DNA of 10,383 bases from CAYNLX01 sp964441535 (GTDB lineage Bacteria; Bacillota_I; Bacilli_A; RF39; UBA660). The stretch lies in NCBI GenBank assembly GCA_964441535.1, contig CAYTXQ010000027.1, forward strand, positions 1 through 10,383. The letters are read 5' to 3'. Below the pieces are notes generated by a model that saw only the letters and a list, made by a program, of their open reading frames with translations, was not told where the DNA came from and ran no database searches. Of the stretch, positions 6,600-10,383 are shown in pieces. Numbering within the stretch: position 1 is the stretch's first letter; each line of letters opens with the position of its first letter. The position numbers and the translations under genes are program-made.

Positions 6600-7727
6600 C
6601 TACATTAAATTATTTAATTTATCATATTCACTATCAAAGTATGTTAAAAATTTATTTATTTCATCACTAGTTGTTAGATGACTTAAACTTATTCTAATAC
6701 TTGTTTTAGCTCTTTTATTATCGTTATATACTGCCATAATACCAATACTTTCTTCACCACTAGCACATGCAGTATTAGTTCCTACAAAGCAGTCATGTTG
6801 TTCTAAAGCATGAATAAATGTTTCAGGTTTAATATTTAATAAACTGATATTTAATATATGAGGTATTGAATAACTAGTACTATTAATTAATATATCTTTT
6901 TTATTTTTTAAATTATTTAATATTTTATCATTTAATTTTTTAACATAATGTTCCTTTTTAGAAACTTCTGTTAATGCTATTCTTATTGCTTTAGAAAAAC
7001 TTACAATTAATGGTAGAGGTGGTGTTCCAGGTCTTAAATCATCTGTTTTACTACTTCCATGAATTAATGGTACTAATCTTACTTTATTTTCTTTATAAAG
7101 AAGTCCTATGCCCTTAGGACCATATATTTTATGTCCACTAATACTTGCTAAATCTACATCATGAAAATTAACTGACACTTTTCCTATACCTTGAGTCATA
7201 TCTGAATGAAACAAAGTATTAGGATTTTCTCTTTTTATAATCTGTCTTAGTGTTTTTAAAGGTTGCCTTATACCTAGTTCACTGTTTACTGCACATATAC
7301 TTACTAATATTGTATCTTTTTTTATCTTTTCTTTTAAATCATTAAAATCAATTAGTCCATTATTGTCATTTTCTACTTCTTCTATTATAAAACCTAAGGT
7401 TTTTAAATAATCACAAATCGCATAAATAGAAGGATGTTCTAATTTAGATATTAATATTCTCTTACCTAAATTCTGATAAGCTAAAGCGACTCCTTTTAAT
7501 GCCATATTATTACTTTCAGTAGCGCCACTTGTATATATAATTTCATTATTAGATACACTAAATAAAGAACTTATTTGAGAAGTAGCATTATTTAATAATT
7601 CCTTAGATTTAACTCCAAAACTATGAATAGAATTAGAGTTAGCCATAAATTCCTTAGTTGCTGTTATATAAGATTCTAAAACTTCTCTCATTACAGGAGT
7701 AGTTGCTGAATAATCAAGGTATATCAT
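6600..7727 (-). CDS. nifZ: Cysteine desulfurase (NifS/IscS family), ThiI partner
   Basis: This PLP enzyme turns L-cysteine into L-alanine and holds the sulfur as a cysteine persulfide. The 375-residue protein fits the family. It opens with YLDYSATTP (3-11). YTSGATESNN (65-74) and LEHPS with His98 shape the PLP site, as do HSDMTQ with Asp176 and Gln179. SGHKIYGPKG contains the PLP lysine Lys200. GTNTACASGEES carries the sulfur-accepting Cys321, in the short-loop style typical of NifS/IscS enzymes, not of SufS. Being fused by position to thiI, it is most likely the dedicated sulfur donor for tRNA thiolation, as NifZ is in Bacillus subtilis. The symbol is given on that basis. An AAGGTGAAG ribosome-binding site precedes ATG 7727. 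No IscU-type scaffold is nearby, which fits a tRNA role. Confidence 0.93.
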   Translation of the reverse strand: MIYLDYSATTPVMREVLESYITATKEFMANSNSIHSFGVKSKELLNNATSQISSLFSVSNNEIIYTSGATESNNMALKGVALAYQNLGKRILISKLEHPSIYAICDYLKTLGFIIEEVENDNNGLIDFNDLKEKIKKDTILVSICAVNSELGIRQPLKTLRQIIKRENPNTLFHSDMTQGIGKVSVNFHDVDLASISGHKIYGPKGIGLLYKENKVRLVPLIHGSSKTDDLRPGTPPLPLIVSFSKAIRIALTEVSKKEHYVKKLNDKILNNLKNKKDILINSTSYSIPHILNISLLNIKPETFIHALEQHDCFVGTNTACASGEESIGIMAVYNDNKRAKTSIRISLSHLTTSDEINKFLTYFDSEYDKLNNLM

Positions 7728-7746
7728 TTTTTCTTCACCTTAGACT

Positions 7747-7775
7747 ATTATACAAAAAAAAGACCAAAAGGTCTA
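7747..7775 (-). promoter_or_regulatory. Possible nifZ promoter overlapping the ezrA terminator
   Basis: On the minus strand TAGACC (7770-7775) and TATAAT (7747-7752) are 17 nt apart. The first matches four of six bases of TTGACA and the second is perfect. The -35 is the first arm of the ezrA terminator and the U-tract forms the spacer. The predicted start near 7740 is within the ribosome-binding site, giving a very short leader. Confidence 0.4.
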
Positions 7776-7776
7776 T
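7754..7776 (-). terminator. Intrinsic terminator of ezrA
   Basis: AGACC (7761-7765) and GGTCT (7770-7774) pair around an AAAA loop. Reading the minus strand, the hairpin is followed by TTTTTTTTG. The hairpin begins 3 bases beyond the ezrA stop codon. The GC-containing stem is only five pairs, so read-through into nifZ is likely to some extent. Confidence 0.7.
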
Positions 7777-7777
7777 T

Positions 7778-9496
7778 TTATTTTTGATATTCTTCTAATA
7801 ATCTTTTGTGTATATTAGGTTCTACTATACTAATGGCATTTACAGCATATTCTAAAGATTCTCTAAAATCTCCTTTATAAAAACTTGATTCTGCCTTTAT
7901 TAATCCTAAGTTAATATCTTTATTAACAGGTCTATATCTATTTCCATACACTATAGACATTTCAGCCATCCATGCGGATTTAACCAGTTCACTTGAAGTA
8001 TTATACAGTTTTAAAACTAAATCTCTTGCAGTGTCTACTCTAAGATTTAAAGTACCTATATTTATAACTCTTTTATCTAATTCTTTTGCTATTTCGTTTA
8101 TAGCATCACTTGCTTCTGATAATTCTACAAAATAATTTTTGGGAATAACTGGCAATTTAAAGCTGTTTATTTTATATTTAGCTTCCTTTAATACTTTCTT
8201 AATTTCATCTAATTGTTCTCTTGCTCTTAATTCATCTTCTTTTAAAGATCCAAAAGTTCTTACTGCTAATTCCAACTTATCTTTTGTTTTTGTTAATCTT
8301 ACGTTTAAGAGTTCCATCTCTTTAGCAAGTCTTGAATAAGCAAAAGTTTTATTCTGATGAGAAGTAATAATTAAATCATAATCTTTTTGCATATTTACTA
8401 TTTCATCTTTTATTTCTTTTATTATTGAAACATCTTCATCAGATAAATCATAACTGTATTTAATATCCTCTATTTTAAGTAGTAAATCTTTAATAACCTT
8501 CTCTAATTTTGGAAGTCTTAGTGCTATATTTCTACTGTATTCTTCATATGACTTTTTACTTAATTTTTCTTTATCAAAATCATTATATAAAGAGTCAAAA
8601 TAATCAAGTATAGTCTTAAGTTCAAATATAGAATCTTCTAAATTGAGTACATTCAATCTATCAAATATATCTGCAATTTTCTTTTCTGTTTCTTTAACAT
8701 TATATTCAAGATTCATAAAACTTAACTGATAACCATCTTTCGTCATTTTTTTATAAATACTTTTAATATCATTCATTCTTAAAGGTATAATATTTCTACC
8801 TAAAAATATTATAGTTGGAGTTTCTTCTATTACTATTTGTAGGTTTCCTATTAAATCACTTAAAGCTTTTACTATTTTACTTATTTCAGTATATTGATTA
8901 TTCTCCATTGTAAGTTCAAAAGCACTAAATAATTTATCAACATTCTCAAACTGCAATTTTATTACACTGGAAATTTCTTTATATTCAGATTCTTTTTTAT
9001 TATATTTATTTAATATTTCTCTATATTCAGTTTTTAATCTGGATACTATTTCTCTATTTTTAGTTTCACTTAATGTAATATTTCTTACTTCATCTAATAA
9101 AGTATTGGATCTTACTTTAATTATATATATATTTAATTCTATTTCTACTATTTTCTTTTTTAATCCTTTATAGTCACGTAATTCATATAAATTTTCTGTT
9201 TCAATTAATGAATCAGTAATTTTAGGAACTTCTTCATTTTTTATTATTTTAAATCTATCTTGCCATTCATTAAACTTTTCTCTTAATTCATCATTATTGA
9301 TTAAAGATTCTACTTTATTTAATTCACTTAAAATAGTTCCAGATATTATTTGATTTTTATTAATTTCAAGTTCATCTATTTTATTAAGATAATTCTTTTT
9401 ATATTTATGATTCATAAAATAAAGAGTTAATGCTATTATTATTACTCCAACTATTACAAATGTGACACATATCAATACTACAAAATTCATGCTCAT
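7778..9496 (-). CDS. ezrA: Septation ring formation regulator EzrA
   Basis: EzrA is a membrane-tethered regulator of FtsZ that prevents extra Z-rings at the poles and moves to mid-cell during division. The protein has 572 residues; Bacillus EzrA has about 560. Residues about 4-28 form a single N-terminal membrane segment (MSMNFVVLICVTFVIVGVII) followed by a basic NHKYKK, with the rest cytoplasmic. The remainder is almost all charged alpha-helix, matching the spectrin-like coiled repeats of the family. Near the C-terminus AEMSIVYGNRYR (YGNRYR at 517-522) matches the conserved EzrA patch needed for mid-cell localisation. ATG 9496 is chosen because AAAGGA lies about 10 nt upstream; ATG 9490 would be too far. 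It is divergent from rpsD and ends in its own terminator before nifZ. Confidence 0.94.
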   Translation of the reverse strand: MSMNFVVLICVTFVIVGVIIIALTLYFMNHKYKKNYLNKIDELEINKNQIISGTILSELNKVESLINNDELREKFNEWQDRFKIIKNEEVPKITDSLIETENLYELRDYKGLKKKIVEIELNIYIIKVRSNTLLDEVRNITLSETKNREIVSRLKTEYREILNKYNKKESEYKEISSVIKLQFENVDKLFSAFELTMENNQYTEISKIVKALSDLIGNLQIVIEETPTIIFLGRNIIPLRMNDIKSIYKKMTKDGYQLSFMNLEYNVKETEKKIADIFDRLNVLNLEDSIFELKTILDYFDSLYNDFDKEKLSKKSYEEYSRNIALRLPKLEKVIKDLLLKIEDIKYSYDLSDEDVSIIKEIKDEIVNMQKDYDLIITSHQNKTFAYSRLAKEMELLNVRLTKTKDKLELAVRTFGSLKEDELRAREQLDEIKKVLKEAKYKINSFKLPVIPKNYFVELSEASDAINEIAKELDKRVINIGTLNLRVDTARDLVLKLYNTSSELVKSAWMAEMSIVYGNRYRPVNKDINLGLIKAESSFYKGDFRESLEYAVNAISIVEPNIHKRLLEEYQK

Positions 9497-9522
9497 TTAT
9501 ATCAATCCTTTATTCTAATAGT

Positions 9523-9531
9523 ATTTTAACA
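9523..9531 (-). promoter_or_regulatory. ezrA promoter, extended -10
   Basis: The minus strand carries TGTTAAAAT, an extended -10 with TAAAAT at 9523-9528 and TG at 9530-9531. The region 17 nt upstream is only a T-run, so the -35 is weak, as is tolerated with extended -10 promoters. The predicted start near 9516 gives a leader of about 20 nt containing AAAGGA. Confidence 0.5.
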
Positions 9532-9575
9532 TATATTTTGTAATAAAAAAAGATATTGTAAATATATTTTTACAG

Positions 9576-9604
9576 TTGACTATTTAATGAAAAAACTGTA
9601 TAAT
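9576..9604 (+). promoter_or_regulatory. Strong sigma-A promoter of rpsD
   Basis: TTGACT (9576-9581) and a perfect TATAAT (9599-9604) are separated by exactly 17 nt. This is the best promoter in the window, as expected for a ribosomal protein gene. Transcription should begin near 9611. Confidence 0.9.
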
Positions 9605-9610
9605 TCATAT

Positions 9611-9771
9611 TGCTAATTCATTTGGCAGCAATAGATTAATATATTAATGTGTTTAAGAGAATTCAATTATAAGTATATAGCGGCTGCACTATAGAAAGTA
9701 TTAAATTAAACTCCCTATTATATTATCTGTTAAAAACCTCTTGTATTAGACATTAAAAGGAGGAAAATAAT
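9611..9771 (+). promoter_or_regulatory. Structured rpsD 5' leader, probable S4 autoregulatory element
   Basis: About 160 nt of non-coding leader separate the promoter from rpsD. TATAG (9676-9680) and CTATA (9689-9693) form a hairpin whose loop contains GCTGC (9683-9687). That loop is perfectly complementary to GCAGC (9625-9629), so a pseudoknot is possible. Near the gene, CCTCTT (9737-9742) can pair with the ribosome-binding AGGAGG (9758-9763) with one G.U pair, hiding it. Known biology: S4 represses its own synthesis in Bacillus subtilis through the rpsD leader, and E. coli S4 binds a pseudoknot in its target mRNA. The pairings were found by eye, and regulation here is inferred. Confidence 0.7.
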
Positions 9772-10374
9772 ATGGCAAGATACACTGGACCTGCATATAA
9801 AAAAGCTCGTCGTGTAGGATTTTCTATCTTAGAAAATGGTAAAGAGTTAGCTCGTAAACCATTTGGTCCTGGAATACATGGAAGAGATAGAAAAAGAAAA
9901 GTTAGTGAATACGGAATACAATTAACTGAAAAACAAAAAGTTAAATTTATGTATGGTATGAACGAAAAACAATTTAGAAAATTATTTGAAAAAGCTTCAA
10001 AAATGAAAGGTATTACTGGTGAAAATTTCTTAAAGTTATTAGAAAGTCGTTTAGATAATTTAGTTTATCGTTTAGGATTTGCTAATACTAGAAGAGCTGC
10101 TCGTCAAATAGTAAACCACGGGCATATATTAGTAAATGATAGAAAAGTAAATATTCCATCATATACCGTTAAACCTGGAGACGTTATTTCAATAAAAGAA
10201 AAATCTTTAGAACACCCTGCTATTATTGCAGCATTGGAAACAACTTTAAATCGTCCAAATTATATTACATATGATGATAAGAAAAAAGTTGGAACTTATG
10301 TAAGATATCCAGAAAGAACTGAATTAAGTTCTGAAATTAACGAATCATTAATTGTTGAATTCTATAGTAGATAG
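9772..10374 (+). CDS. rpsD: Small ribosomal subunit protein S4
   Basis: S4 is a primary binder of 16S rRNA that nucleates 30S assembly, and in Bacilli it represses its own synthesis. The 200-residue protein is full length, with MARYTGP at the start and EALIVEFYSR-like NESLIVEFYSR at the end. An S4 RNA-binding fold spans about residues 91-145 (SRLDNLVYRLG, TRRAARQIVNHGHILVN, VKPGDVI). There are no cysteines, so this is the zinc-independent C-minus type. AAAGGAGG lies 8 nt before ATG 9772, a very strong ribosome-binding site. The gene stands alone with its own promoter and leader, as in Bacillus. A run of A follows the TAG stop at the window end; no terminator is visible before the edge. Confidence 0.98.
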   Translation: MARYTGPAYKKARRVGFSILENGKELARKPFGPGIHGRDRKRKVSEYGIQLTEKQKVKFMYGMNEKQFRKLFEKASKMKGITGENFLKLLESRLDNLVYRLGFANTRRAARQIVNHGHILVNDRKVNIPSYTVKPGDVISIKEKSLEHPAIIAALETTLNRPNYITYDDKKKVGTYVRYPERTELSSEINESLIVEFYSR

Positions 10375-10383
10375 TAAAAAAAA

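Noticed and set aside
8139..8339. Plus-strand open frame of 66 codons opposite ezrA
   Set aside because: It mirrors the coiled-coil part of ezrA in another frame and has no start signals.
9635..9648. Perfect palindrome ATTAATATATTAAT in the rpsD leader as an operator
   Set aside because: It lies downstream of the transcription start and is pure A/T, which arises easily by chance here; it is more simply part of the leader RNA.
1..10383. Mobile elements, CRISPR arrays, tRNA or rRNA genes, or a defence system
   Set aside because: No transposase, integrase, regularly spaced repeats, tRNA cloverleaf or rRNA sequence was seen; composition is uniform and all large genes are core housekeeping families.

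Overview
The window is chromosomal DNA from a very AT-rich Firmicute of the Bacilli lineage. EzrA, a PrsA lipoprotein foldase, a membrane-anchored VanY-type peptidase, NrnA, RecX and a cysteine-free S4 protein together indicate a walled, low-G+C Gram-positive. Tryptophan is encoded by TGG where checked and the visible stops are TAA or TAG, so this does not look like a Mollicute using TGA for Trp. The genus cannot be fixed from the sequence. Two runs of N (100 bases at 2107 and 10 bases at 5346) mark scaffold joins.

Layout, left to right. On the minus strand there is a VanY-like D,D-carboxypeptidase cut by the window edge, preceded by two tiny single-pass membrane protein genes (32 and 29 codons, too short for ordinary ORF calling) that share a terminator. 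A plus-strand prsA follows, with its own sigma-A promoter, and runs into the 100-N gap. From the other side of the gap, convergent on the minus strand, comes the group ackA-nrnA-recX. Further right on the minus strand is ezrA, a terminator, then nifZ-thiI and a small unidentified ORF broken by the 10-N gap, closed by a second terminator just upstream of ackA. Divergent from ezrA at the right end is rpsD, with a consensus promoter and a structured leader of about 160 nt.

How the genes work together. The cysteine desulfurase and ThiI form a dedicated sulfur-relay pair for 4-thiouridine in tRNA (and possibly thiamine), with a ribosome-binding site overlapping the upstream stop codon. EzrA acts in Z-ring control, and VanY and PrsA act at the envelope. 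AckA makes ATP from acetyl phosphate, NrnA degrades nanoRNA/pAp, and RecX tunes RecA. The gene order resembles the rpsD / ezrA-nifZ-thiI / ackA neighbourhood of Bacillus as I recall it. This is mainly an ordinary core-genome region. The parts that repay attention are the tiny membrane genes, the small ORF after thiI, two terminators fused to -10 elements, and the rpsD leader with a possible pseudoknot and a sequestered Shine-Dalgarno sequence.
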